Assembly (NCBI RefSeq): GCF_003545815.1
Contig: NZ_PDUW01000003.1
Coordinates: forward strand, 310,001 to 374,000
Direction of reading: 5' to 3'
DNA: 64,000 bases
Origin: Pusillimonas caeni
GTDB lineage: Bacteria > Pseudomonadota > Gammaproteobacteria > Burkholderiales > Burkholderiaceae_B
Shown here: positions 23,519 to 31,789 of the stretch, in pieces
Position numbering within the stretch: position 1 is the stretch's first letter
Layout of the letters: every line of letters begins with the position of its first letter
Translations under genes and position numbers: made by a program
Notes under the pieces: model-generated
Told to the model about the DNA's origin: nothing
Seen by the model: only the letters and a program-made list of their open reading frames with translations
Database searches by the model: none

Positions 23519-24969
23519 GGACGACTCCTTTGCGAAAGTGATGATACGTTCAGGTTGAGGGGCGAGGGCCCCGCTTCCTGGCGTACTGGCCGTTGAGCAA
23601 ATGCTGTGCCGATCGAGGCGGCATGGACCGACGATGGCGAGGAGACCTCCAGTTTCTGGCCGGGCACATAATGCCAAAGGCCATGCGCGTGAAGTTCGTC
23701 CGTGTCGTACAGGCGCCGGCCGTCGAATACGGCCCGGCCCTTGAGAACGCGCGCCAGGCGGGCAAAGTCCGGATGCCCGAATTCGTTCCATTCGGTCATG
23801 ACGGCCAGGGCGTCCGCCTCCCGGCATGCTTCGGCGGCGGTGGGGGCCAGCGTGAGGCGGGCGCTCGGGATCAGGCTGCGCACATGGCCGGCGGCGATGG
23901 GATCGTAGGCCTGTATCCGAGCTCCGAGACGGATGAGCTGGTCGATCAGGCGCAGGCTGGGCGATGCCCTGACGTCGTCGGTGCCGGGCTTGAAAGAAAG
24001 GCCCCAGACGGCCACGGTGCGCTCCGAAAGGTCATCATCGAAATGACGCGCAATCGCCTTCGCCATCAATCCCACCTGCCGCTCGTTGACGGCCTGTACG
24101 CTGCGCAGCAAGGTGGCGGGCTCTCCGTGTTCATGGGCCAGGTGAATCAGCGCTTCGACATCCTTGGGCAGGCATGATCCGCCGTAGCCGGCGCCCGGGC
24201 GCAAATATCTTTTTCCGATGCGGCGGTCGAGGCCCATTACACGGCAGGCCTGGCCCATGTCGGCCTCCACGCTGCCGGCTATCGAGGCCAGTTCGTTGAC
24301 CGTGGATATCCTGGCCGCCAGCATGGCATTGCAGGCATATTTTGCGAACTCCGCGCTGCGCACGTCCATGCACAGCAGCCGTTCGCCGGCAGGATCGAAC
24401 GGCCTGTACATGCGGGTCAGCATCTGTCTCGACCGCTCGTCCCGCACGCCGATCACAATGCGTTCAGGATACATGCAATCGTCGACGGCGGTGCCCTCGG
24501 CCAGAAACTCCGGATTGGAAGCCACGCGCAGCCATCGGTTTCGGCTGCCTGCGGGGCGATGCTCGTCCAGCATGTGCTGGATGCGATCGCAAGTGCCCAC
24601 CGGGGCGGTCGACTTCACCACCACAAGAGCGTCGCCGCGCAAGGCGGCGGCGACTTCCCGAGCGCAGGAGAACAGGTTGCCCAGGTCGGCCGAGCCATCG
24701 GCCTTGGAGGGCGTGCCCACGGCGAGCATGACGATCTCGGCGCCGTCTACTCCCGCCTCGAGCGACGTATCGAAGTTCAGCGAGCCGCCGCCGGTTTGCT
24801 CGTGAACCAGGTCGTCCAGGCCAGGCTCATAGAAGGGGCACTCGCCCCGGCGGAGGGATTCGATCTTGCCGGGATTCTGGTCGATGCAGAGCACCTGATG
24901 TCCGGCGCGGGCGAGACAGGCGCCTGTGACGAGGCCGACATACCCCGTTCCAATGATGGCGATTTTCAT
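23515..24969 (-). CDS. ugd: UDP-glucose 6-dehydrogenase
   Basis: A 484-residue enzyme oxidising UDP-glucose to UDP-glucuronate with two NAD. The N-terminal Rossmann fold is MKIAIIGTGYVGLVTGACLARAGH. The catalytic Cys266 is in GYGGSCLPKD, with VASNPEFLAEGTAVDD and the C-terminal VWGLSFKPGTDDVRASPSL typical of the family. The tail after ~440 is longer than usual. UDP-glucuronate would feed the UXS-like enzyme at 35667 and capsule or exopolysaccharide. A sigma-54-like promoter lies 31 bases upstream on the minus strand. Confidence 0.95.
   Translation of the reverse strand: MKIAIIGTGYVGLVTGACLARAGHQVLCIDQNPGKIESLRRGECPFYEPGLDDLVHEQTGGGSLNFDTSLEAGVDGAEIVMLAVGTPSKADGSADLGNLFSCAREVAAALRGDALVVVKSTAPVGTCDRIQHMLDEHRPAGSRNRWLRVASNPEFLAEGTAVDDCMYPERIVIGVRDERSRQMLTRMYRPFDPAGERLLCMDVRSAEFAKYACNAMLAARISTVNELASIAGSVEADMGQACRVMGLDRRIGKRYLRPGAGYGGSCLPKDVEALIHLAHEHGEPATLLRSVQAVNERQVGLMAKAIARHFDDDLSERTVAVWGLSFKPGTDDVRASPSLRLIDQLIRLGARIQAYDPIAAGHVRSLIPSARLTLAPTAAEACREADALAVMTEWNEFGHPDFARLARVLKGRAVFDGRRLYDTDELHAHGLWHYVPGQKLEVSSPSSVHAASIGTAFAQRPVRQEAGPSPLNLNVSSLSQRSRP
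23596..23611 (-). promoter_or_regulatory. Candidate sigma-54 promoter inside the 3' end of ugd
   Basis: Read on the minus strand: CGGCACAGCATTTGCT, with GG-N10-GC spacing and TTGCT at -12. It differs from the BON-gene promoter candidate at 26799 at only two positions. The ATG of the Cys-motif gene is about 78 bases downstream. Confidence 0.6.
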
Positions 24970-24999
24970 GTGGATTCCTTGCGAAAACCGCCATCCCGA

Positions 25000-25015
25000 T
25001 GCAAGCCGTATGCCC
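25000..25015 (-). promoter_or_regulatory. Candidate sigma-54 promoter of ugd
   Basis: Minus strand GGGCATACGGCTTGCA: GGCA at -24 and TTGCA at -12 with correct spacing. It occupies the short gap between rpoN and ugd. Confidence 0.55.
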
Positions 25016-25034
25016 GCCCGGCCTCGTTGCCGCC

Positions 25035-26534
25035 CTAAGGCGCGCGCCGCAATTCGGCCGAGGGGTATTTGATCTGGGCCCGGTATTTGGATACGGTGCG
25101 GCGTGCCACTACCACGCCTTGGCCGGCCAGCTTGCGGGCCAGCATCACGTCGGAAAGGGGTTCCTTCGGATCCTCGGCGTCGATCATTTCCTGGATGAGG
25201 GCGCGCACGGAACCCGCCGAGCAGGTGCCGCCCGAGCGGGTGGCGAGCTCGCGCGAGAAGAAGTGCTTGAACTCGAAGATGCCTCGCGGTGATGAAAGGT
25301 ATTTATTGCTGGTAGCGCGCGACACGGTCGATTCATGCATGCCCAATTCTTCGGCGATCTCGCTGAGCATCAGAGGTCGCAGCGCCACATCCCCATAATC
25401 GAAGAAGGTCTGCTGGCGTGAGACGATGGCTTGAGCCACCCGAAGTATCGTCGTGTTGCGTTGTTCCAGGCTGCGTATCAGCCAGCGCGCCTCCTGCAGC
25501 GCCTTGGCCATCAAAGCGCGCTCGTTGTAGCGGCTTTCCTTGAACAGGCGGGCATAGGTGGTGTGCAGCTGCGCGCGCGGCACGGCTTCCTGATTGGAAA
25601 GCGCCATCCACTGCTTGCCTACCTTGCGCACGATGACGTCGGGAACGATGTAGCAGGACGGGTCGATCGATGCGTAGCGCGTCCCGGGACGCGGATCCAG
25701 TCCGCGTATCAGCAGGCAGGCGGCGCGGGCTTCTTCTTCGTCGCAATCGAACGAGCGCATGAGGCCGCCATAGTCGCAGCGGCCCACTTTCTCGAGGGCG
25801 CCGTTTGCAATGCGGATGGCGAGTTCGCGACAAGGCGTTTCGTCGGGCAGGGCCTCGAGCTGAAGCGTCAGGCATTCAGAGAGATCACGCGCGGCGATGC
25901 CGGGCGACGCCAGCTGCTGAATAAGCTTGAGCGCGGTACTCCACTCGCAATCGGATGGAGGCGGGGAAAGAAAGTCGTCGGAGGCCAGTTCCGAGAAGGG
26001 TGTGCGCAGATAACCGTCATCATCGAGCGCTTCGATGATGAATTCGGTCAGCAGCCTGTCGCGATCGCTCATGGGTTGGCCGCGCAGATTCTCGCGCAAC
26101 GCGTCGTGCAATCCTACCGACGCGCGGGCCCATTGTCCCACGTCGGTATCGGCGCCGTCGCTGTGGCGGGTGGTGGGGTAGTCGCCCGAATACGTTGGGG
26201 AGGATTCAGTCTGTTCCGGCAGGACCTCCACCGCTTCGGCCGCATCGGCCGACGAGGTCTCCACGGCTTCCACCGGCGCCTCTACCTCGGGCTCGGACAG
26301 TCCATCGCCTCTGGAACGGGATTCGGTTTCGGCCGAGGCGTGTTCCGCACCGGTTTCATCGGCGTCGGATGGGATGTTCTCGGGTTCTTCCAGAAAAGGA
26401 TTGGTCGCGATGGCCTGCGCAACCTCCTGGCTGAAATCTAGAGTGGACATCTGCAGGAGTTTGAGCGATTGCTGCAGTCGGGGGGTCAGGCTCGTTTGTT
26501 GCCTGGCGCGCAGTTCATAGGCGATCTGTACCAA
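25035..26534 (-). CDS. rpoN: RNA polymerase sigma-54 factor
   Basis: A 499-residue RpoN. Region I is Gln/Leu-rich (LTPRLQQSLKLLQMSTLDFSQEV) and contacts activators. An acidic region II spans about 48-130, then the core-binding domain, HTH (LSEIAEELGMHESTVSRATSNKY) and the RpoN box ARRTVSKYR near the C-terminus. The start codon is TTG at 26532-26534 with AAGGAG nine bases upstream. The usual rpoN neighbours (lptB, hpf, pts genes) are absent, so this is probably a second, dedicated copy. Its own upstream region carries a near-perfect sigma-54 promoter, implying autoregulation. Confidence 0.95.
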   Translation of the reverse strand: MVQIAYELRARQQTSLTPRLQQSLKLLQMSTLDFSQEVAQAIATNPFLEEPENIPSDADETGAEHASAETESRSRGDGLSEPEVEAPVEAVETSSADAAEAVEVLPEQTESSPTYSGDYPTTRHSDGADTDVGQWARASVGLHDALRENLRGQPMSDRDRLLTEFIIEALDDDGYLRTPFSELASDDFLSPPPSDCEWSTALKLIQQLASPGIAARDLSECLTLQLEALPDETPCRELAIRIANGALEKVGRCDYGGLMRSFDCDEEEARAACLLIRGLDPRPGTRYASIDPSCYIVPDVIVRKVGKQWMALSNQEAVPRAQLHTTYARLFKESRYNERALMAKALQEARWLIRSLEQRNTTILRVAQAIVSRQQTFFDYGDVALRPLMLSEIAEELGMHESTVSRATSNKYLSSPRGIFEFKHFFSRELATRSGGTCSAGSVRALIQEMIDAEDPKEPLSDVMLARKLAGQGVVVARRTVSKYRAQIKYPSAELRRAP

Positions 26535-26589
26535 TTTGATGTCTCCTTGGCGGTGGCATGTTGGAACATGGGGTTGCTATCCACCATCA

Positions 26590-26605
26590 CGCAATATGCG
26601 TGCCA
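26590..26605 (-). promoter_or_regulatory. Sigma-54 promoter of rpoN
   Basis: Minus strand TGGCACGCATATTGCG: the entire -24 element TGGCACG matches consensus and -12 is TTGC with the right spacing. The predicted transcript start is about 45 bases before the TTG start codon. Confidence 0.75.
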
Positions 26606-26798
26606 GTTTTGGCAAGTAGACGTAAAGGGCCGGAAAGGACTGAGCAGGCTTGAAAATACAGGGCCTGTCCAATGCCCTCGGATGGAAATTGGTAAGCCGC
26701 CGTTACGGCTCGGCGTAGAGAAATTACCTGGCCATGTAAGAAGTACGCCGGTTATTGAGGGTCTGATAAAGAGAGCGCGAAAGCGTCTCACTTATCAA

Positions 26799-26814
26799 CG
26801 GCACAGCGATTGCT
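26799..26814 (+). promoter_or_regulatory. Sigma-54 promoter of the BON/PRC/glycosyltransferase run
   Basis: CGGCACAGCGATTGCT: GGCAC at -24, TTGCT at -12, correct spacing. The predicted start is about 54 bases before the ATG at 26879. Confidence 0.7.
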
Positions 26815-26878
26815 GTATGCAGGCCCGAGGTCATCGTTCTGATGATCGCAGTATTGAACGGCATGATAGGAGACCTCA

Positions 26879-27469
26879 ATGCGTAATGAAGACGAAAGGC
26901 GATACGGACGATCGCCTCCATCCGGACGCGGCGGACGCTCGTACGACTATTTCGGACGTGAGGATGGGCCGCGGGAGTACGACGACGAACATTCGGGGGC
27001 GCACGGCCTGGAGCCATGGGAGCGCCTGCGCAGCCGAAGCGCGGACCCGGGGCAGAGCAGCTACGGCGGATTCACCAACGAAGATCCGCGCTACCAGGGC
27101 CAGCAGTTTCCCCATCGCCGCTCCGGCCAGGAAAGCTCGGCTCATGGCCGGCGGGGCGGCGTGCGCGGAGCCTATCCCGATCCGGGGGAAGGTTTTCGGG
27201 AGCGGCGGATTACTCCCAGGGGCTACACGCGCAGCGATGAACGAGTAAGGGAAGACGTTTGCGAACGTCTGAGTTACAGCGGGCTGGACGTCAGCGATGT
27301 ATCTGTTCAGGTGAGCCAGGGCAGGGTGACGCTGGAAGGCAGTGTTGCGAGCCGACGCGACAAGCATGCGGTCGAGGACTGCGTGGACGATTGCCTGGGA
27401 GTCGAGGACGTCGACAACCGGATTCGCGTGGCCCGGCCGGAAGCATCCGGATCCGGCAACGATATTTGA
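26879..27469 (+). CDS. BON-domain protein
   Basis: A 196-residue protein. The first ~115 residues are low-complexity, rich in Arg, Gly, Ser and Tyr. The C-terminal part (about 118-185) is a single BON domain: SDERVREDVCERLSYSGLDVSDVSVQVSQGRVTLEGSV..., ending in VEDVDNRIRV. There is no signal peptide, unlike OsmY. BON proteins of this kind accompany stress loci. It leads a gene run that continues with PRC-barrel and glycosyltransferase genes, and AGGAGA upstream supports the start. Confidence 0.88.
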   Translation: MRNEDERRYGRSPPSGRGGRSYDYFGREDGPREYDDEHSGAHGLEPWERLRSRSADPGQSSYGGFTNEDPRYQGQQFPHRRSGQESSAHGRRGGVRGAYPDPGEGFRERRITPRGYTRSDERVREDVCERLSYSGLDVSDVSVQVSQGRVTLEGSVASRRDKHAVEDCVDDCLGVEDVDNRIRVARPEASGSGNDI

Positions 27470-27495
27470 GCAGAGTAATTTTTCAGGAGAGAGAT

Positions 27496-27894
27496 ATGGA
27501 ACAGAACACACCGATCATTCGCGATCCTCAGGACACCGGGCCGGGCCCAGGCCCCGAGATCATGGCCGCCGCCACCCTGGACGGAAACGATGTGTACAAC
27601 CTGGCGAATGAGAAGCTGGGTTCGATCGAAGACATCATGCTGGACGTTCCGCGCGGGCGCATCGCCTACGCGGTGTTGTCGCGCGGCGGAATCCTGGGAA
27701 TGGGAGACAAGTTGTTCGCCATACCATGGAGCGCCCTCACGCTGGACACGCAGCGCAAGTGCTTCTTGCTGGACGTCGACGAGCAGAAGATGAAGGACGC
27801 CGAAGGGTTCGACAAGGACAACTGGCCTCGCATGGCCGACGTGGCCTGGGCCACGCGGACACACGAATACTACGACCAGGCTCCGTACTGGTAA
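27496..27894 (+). CDS. PRC-barrel domain protein
   Basis: A 132-residue soluble protein with a PRC-barrel: DGNDVYNLANEKLGSIEDIMLDVPRGRIAYAVLSRGGILG and DKLFAIPWSALTLD. The fold is found in RNA-processing and photosynthetic proteins and in stress-induced small proteins; the role here is unknown. AGGAGAG at 27485 gives a strong ribosome site. It is 26 bases after the BON gene. Confidence 0.9.
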   Translation: MEQNTPIIRDPQDTGPGPGPEIMAAATLDGNDVYNLANEKLGSIEDIMLDVPRGRIAYAVLSRGGILGMGDKLFAIPWSALTLDTQRKCFLLDVDEQKMKDAEGFDKDNWPRMADVAWATRTHEYYDQAPYW

Positions 27895-28010
27895 GTCTCT
27901 AGGGCTTTGGGCGTCCGCGGGGCGCGCCCAAGGGCCCGAGCCATCATCACATTCGGTTGAACCGGCTTTCGCCACGGAAGCCGGGCGGGATACTTGTGCG
28001 GAGAAACATC

Positions 28011-29294
28011 ATGCGTAGGATCGCAATCATCAGTGAACATGCCTCGCCTCTTGCCCAGATCGGCAGTGTTGACAGCGGGGGCCAGAACGTATATGTGGCC
28101 CAGGTCGCACGCCATCTGGGCGCCATGGGACATCATGTCGACGTATTCACCCGGTTGGACAACCCTTATATGCCCCGTGAACTGGAGTGGGAGAGCAATG
28201 TAAGAATCGTCCATGTCCCGGCCGGTCCGGCCCGCGTCCTGCCCAAAGAACAGCTGCTGCCGCACATGGCCGAGTTCAGCGACTTCCTGCGGCAGTATTT
28301 TTCCTGCCAGGAAGAGTCCTACGACCTGGTCCACGCCAACTTCTTCATGTCGGCGATGGCCGCGCTGCCCGTTGCGCGCGCAGCCGGCATCCCCGTGGCC
28401 GTCACTTTTCATGCCTTGGGCCGCGTACGGCGCAAGCATCAGGCGCAGGCCGATCTTTTTCCGGACAGCCGGTTCGAGATCGAGGACCGGATCGTGCGGG
28501 AGGCCGACTGCATCGTGGCCGAATGCCCCGAGGACCGGCGCGATCTCATCGAGTTGTATGGCGCCGATCCTGCGCGCATCTGCATGGTGCCTTGCGGCTA
28601 CGATCCCGACGAGATGTCGCCCATGGACGGCGCAGAGGCAAGGCGCGCCCTGGGCTGGGACCCCGACGCCTTCTATGTGCTGCAGCTTGGCCGCATGGTG
28701 CCGCGCAAGGGGGTGGACAACGTAATACGCGGTCTGGGCCGCTTGCGGGCCCTGCACAAGATCGATGCCCGGTTGTGCGTGGTGGGCGGCGACGGCACGG
28801 ACCCGTCCAACATGCAATCGCCCGAGATGACGCGCCTGCTGTCCGTGGCCGAAGAAGAGGGTGTGAGCGAGGCGGTGGAATTCGTCGGACGGCGGGGGCG
28901 AGCCCAATTGCGGCGCTTCTATGCCGCGGCGGATGTCTTTGCCACGACCCCCTGGTACGAACCCTTCGGCATCACGCCCGTAGAGGCGATGGCCTGCGCT
29001 CGCCCGGTGGTGGGCTCGGACACCGGAGGCATCCGCTATACGGTGCGGGACGGCCAGACCGGTTTCCTGGTGGCCCCGCGCGATCCCGATGCGCTCGCCA
29101 GCCGCCTGGCCATGCTGGCCCGGTCTCCGGAGCTTGCCCAGCGCATGGGCCGCGCCGGCGAGCGCAGGGCCAGAAGCCTCTTCACTTGGCAAAGAGTGGC
29201 GGGTCAGCTGGACGACGTCTTTGCACAGCTGGCCATGGGAAGGGCGCCTGTCTATGCGGGACGCCGGCAGGCGGGCGTACGGCTCATGGCCTAG
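28011..29294 (+). CDS. Glycosyltransferase family 4 protein
   Basis: A 427-residue GT4 (GT-B fold). The N-terminal SVDSGGQNVYVAQVARHLGAMGH glycine loop is the type seen in sucrose-phosphate-synthase- and MshA-like enzymes. The C-terminal nucleotide-sugar site has LQLGRMVPRKGVDNVIRGL and YEPFGITPVEAMACARPVVGSDTGG with the conserved E-x7-E. I chose ATG 28011 since the frame upstream lacks family similarity. First of eight glycan genes read in one direction. Confidence 0.92.
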   Translation: MRRIAIISEHASPLAQIGSVDSGGQNVYVAQVARHLGAMGHHVDVFTRLDNPYMPRELEWESNVRIVHVPAGPARVLPKEQLLPHMAEFSDFLRQYFSCQEESYDLVHANFFMSAMAALPVARAAGIPVAVTFHALGRVRRKHQAQADLFPDSRFEIEDRIVREADCIVAECPEDRRDLIELYGADPARICMVPCGYDPDEMSPMDGAEARRALGWDPDAFYVLQLGRMVPRKGVDNVIRGLGRLRALHKIDARLCVVGGDGTDPSNMQSPEMTRLLSVAEEEGVSEAVEFVGRRGRAQLRRFYAAADVFATTPWYEPFGITPVEAMACARPVVGSDTGGIRYTVRDGQTGFLVAPRDPDALASRLAMLARSPELAQRMGRAGERRARSLFTWQRVAGQLDDVFAQLAMGRAPVYAGRRQAGVRLMA

Positions 29295-29342
29295 CGTCGA
29301 CAGCCTAGTGTCAACAGGCCTCAGGGCCGTGAAAGGAGAACA

Positions 29343-30077
29343 ATGGATACTCATGCACATGAAACACTGCGCGACCGTGTGGTCTTGGTCACCGGCGCCG
29401 GAAGAGGCCTGGGCGCCGCCATCTGCGACATGCTCGCTGCCAACGAGGCGCAGGTGGTCGCCCTGGACATCGATGCCGACTCGGCGCAAGCCCAGGCGCA
29501 GAAGCAGCGTGACGCCGGCGGCCGGGCGTGCGCCTTCAGCGTGGACGTGGGCGACGAAGAATCGGTAAAGAGAGTGCTGGAAGACGCCGTGGAGCAGTGT
29601 GGGCGGCTGGACGCCATCGTCAACAATGCCGGGGTCGACGTCACCACCAGCATCGAAGAGCTGAAGAGCTCGGATTGGGAACGGGTGCTGCGCACCAATT
29701 TGACAGGCCCGTTCCTGATGGCCAAGCACGGCCTGGCGCATCTGGCGCCGGGCGGACATATCGTCAATATCGCATCGACCGCGGCGCGGCGGGCCTGGCC
29801 GAACGCCAGCGCCTATCACGCCAGCAAATGGGGACTCCTGGGGCTGACCCATTCGCTGCATGCGGAACTGCGTTCGCAGGGCATCAAGGTGTCGGCGGTC
29901 ATTGCCGGCGGCATGCGCACTCCTTTCCTGCTCGACCGCTTTCCCGACATCGATGTCGAGTTGTTGCAGGACCCGGGCAATGTGGCGGCGGCCATCAAGT
30001 TCGTCCTGACCCAGCCGCCCCAGACGGTGATTCCCGAGGTGATGGTGCTGCCGATGAAGGAGACCTCATGGCCTTGA
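29343..30077 (+). CDS. Short-chain dehydrogenase/reductase
   Basis: A 244-residue classical SDR: TGAGRGLG cofactor loop (about 18-25), NNAG, the catalytic Ser in IVNIASTAA and YHASK. AKGAGA-type site AAAGGAGAAC precedes the ATG. Asp at the end of strand beta-2 (ALDIDAD) suggests NAD preference. Substrate probably an activated sugar, by context. It overlaps the HAD phosphatase gene by 10 bases. Confidence 0.92.
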   Translation: MDTHAHETLRDRVVLVTGAGRGLGAAICDMLAANEAQVVALDIDADSAQAQAQKQRDAGGRACAFSVDVGDEESVKRVLEDAVEQCGRLDAIVNNAGVDVTTSIEELKSSDWERVLRTNLTGPFLMAKHGLAHLAPGGHIVNIASTAARRAWPNASAYHASKWGLLGLTHSLHAELRSQGIKVSAVIAGGMRTPFLLDRFPDIDVELLQDPGNVAAAIKFVLTQPPQTVIPEVMVLPMKETSWP

Positions 30078-30670
30078 CGCCGGCGATATTCCTGGACAAG
30101 GACGGCACGCTGCTCGCCGACGTGCCCTACAACGTGGACAGGAACCGCATGCGCTTTGCCGCCGGCGCCGCGACAGGCCTTGCGCGGCTCGCCGGCCTGG
30201 GCCTTCCGCTCATCGTCATCAGCAACCAGCCGGGCGTGGCGCTGGGCAAATTCGAGCGGCACAGGCTGCTGGACGTCCAGCAGCAGCTCGAATGCATGTT
30301 CGAGCGCGTGGGCGCGCATCTGACGGGCTTTTATTATTGCCCGCATCATCCGCAAGGCATACGCGCCGGCTACAGCATGCGCTGCGGCTGCCGCAAGCCG
30401 GAGCCGGGCCTGCTTCATGTTGCCGCAGAGCGCCATGGCATCGACCTGCCTGCCTCCTGGTTCATCGGCGACATCCTGGACGATGTGGAGGCGGGCCGCC
30501 GCGCGGGCTGTCACACGCTCCTGCTGGACAATGGCAATGAAACCGAATGGGTGCGCGACGAGTGGCGCGAGCCCGACCACGTCGAGAGCGACCTGGACGG
30601 CGCCAGCCGCTGGCTCGTATCGCATCTAGCCGACTCTCGAGGGGTCATCGCCCAGGAGGCCGCATCGTGA
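30068..30670 (+). CDS. HAD-IIIA phosphatase, GmhB-like (heptose bisphosphate phosphatase family)
   Basis: A 200-residue HAD hydrolase. Motif I is FLDKDGTL (Asp10/Asp12), motif II VISNQPGVALG, the zinc loop CPHHP...RCGCRKP with its four ligands, and motif IV FIGDILDDVEAG. These are the marks of GmhB/HisB-N type phosphatases that remove the C7 phosphate from manno-heptose bisphosphate. It could serve a glycan-specific heptose or a related sugar here. Overlaps both neighbours, so tightly coupled. Confidence 0.88.
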   Translation: MALTPAIFLDKDGTLLADVPYNVDRNRMRFAAGAATGLARLAGLGLPLIVISNQPGVALGKFERHRLLDVQQQLECMFERVGAHLTGFYYCPHHPQGIRAGYSMRCGCRKPEPGLLHVAAERHGIDLPASWFIGDILDDVEAGRRAGCHTLLLDNGNETEWVRDEWREPDHVESDLDGASRWLVSHLADSRGVIAQEAAS

Positions 30671-31764
30671 CGACCGACAGCTGGGCGGGCTTGCGCCGCA
30701 TCCTTTGCGTACGCTTGGACAATATGGGCGATGTCCTCATGACCACGCCGGCTTTGCGGGCCTTGAAGCGCCAATGCCCCGGCCGGCGGCTGACCTTGCT
30801 CGCATCGCCTTCGGGAGCGGTCCTGGCCCCGCATCTGGAAGACGTGGACGAGGTGATGGCGCACCGGGCGCCGTGGGTCAAGCACGCCGACACACCCGAC
30901 GACCGTTGCGAGGCCCTCATCGCCGACTTGCGGCGCGGCGGCTTCGATGCGGCGGTGATATTCACGGTCTACAGCCAGAGCGCCCTGCCTGCCGCGCTGG
31001 CCTGCCACATGGCGGGTATTCCGCGCGTGCTGGCTCATGTGCGCGAGAACCCTTATGAACTCGTCAGTGATTGGGTGAAGGAAACCGAACCGCAACAGGG
31101 GATACGGCACGAGGTGCAAAGGCAGCTGGACCTGGTTGCCGCAGTCGGCGCACACTGCACCGATACCCGCCTGGCCTTCAAGACCCGGTCGCGGGACCGC
31201 GCGCGCATGGCGGCGGCACTGCAGGCCGCGCAGGTTCCGGCGGGCGCGCCCTGGATCGTGGTCCATACCGGCGCCACCGCGGCGTCGCGGCGGTATGGAC
31301 CGCGCAAGTTCGCGGATGTACTGAATGGTCTGCACGCGGCGGGCCGCTCCCTCATTCTGACCGGAAGCGCGCACGAACATGCCGCCGTACAACAGATCGT
31401 GAGCGATAGCGGGCTGACCGACGGCGTATACAACCTGGCCGGTGCCCTGGATCTGGGCGCGCTGGGCAGCCTGATCGAAGAGGCCGACCTGCTGGTTTCG
31501 AACAACACCGGCCCGGTGCATATCGCCGCCGCTGTACAGACACCCGTCGTCGACCTGTATGCATTGACGAATCCCCAGCATACGCCCTGGAAAGTGGCAC
31601 ACCGGCTGCTTCACCGGGACGTTTCATGCAAATACTGTTATCGCAGCGTATGTCCTGAAAACACCAATGCCTGCCTCGAGGGCGTCACACCGCAGGAAGT
31701 GGTGGACGCGGCGCGCGAACTTCTGGCCCTGCGCCGGACGCGTGCCGACAGGCGGGCGGCATGA
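30667..31764 (+). CDS. Glycosyltransferase family 9 (heptosyltransferase-like)
   Basis: A 365-residue GT9. Start is GTG 30667, overlapping the phosphatase stop. N-terminal ILCVRLDNMGDVLMTTPALRAL, then WIVVHTGATAASRRYG and LLVSNNTGPVHIAAAVQTPVV are the family marks of ADP-heptose transferases. A C-terminal Cys cluster (DVSCKYCYRSVCPENTNAC) is unusual and may bind metal. It follows the GmhB-like phosphatase, consistent with a heptose-containing glycan. Confidence 0.9.
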   Translation: MTTDSWAGLRRILCVRLDNMGDVLMTTPALRALKRQCPGRRLTLLASPSGAVLAPHLEDVDEVMAHRAPWVKHADTPDDRCEALIADLRRGGFDAAVIFTVYSQSALPAALACHMAGIPRVLAHVRENPYELVSDWVKETEPQQGIRHEVQRQLDLVAAVGAHCTDTRLAFKTRSRDRARMAAALQAAQVPAGAPWIVVHTGATAASRRYGPRKFADVLNGLHAAGRSLILTGSAHEHAAVQQIVSDSGLTDGVYNLAGALDLGALGSLIEEADLLVSNNTGPVHIAAAVQTPVVDLYALTNPQHTPWKVAHRLLHRDVSCKYCYRSVCPENTNACLEGVTPQEVVDAARELLALRRTRADRRAA

Positions 31765-31789
31765 AGGTCTGACGCGGCCAAGGAGGCTT

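Larger units (their letters stand above)
26535..26878. other. Divergent regulatory region between rpoN and the BON gene
   Basis: No gene. It contains opposed sigma-54 promoter candidates at 26590 and 26799, a palindrome CATGTT-GG-AACATG at 26557-26570 in the rpoN leader, and an inverted repeat AGCCG-N6-CGGCT at 26695-26710 that sits where an activator-binding site would be expected for both promoters. Confidence 0.6.

Noticed and set aside
26563..26577. Plus-strand sigma-54 site near the rpoN leader
   Set aside because: GG and GC are one base too far apart.
27870..29861. Long antisense open frame (663 codons) opposite the GT4 and SDR genes
   Set aside because: It mirrors a high-GC coding region with strong family matches on the plus strand; its own translation has no domain and is His/Arg-rich as expected of shadow frames.
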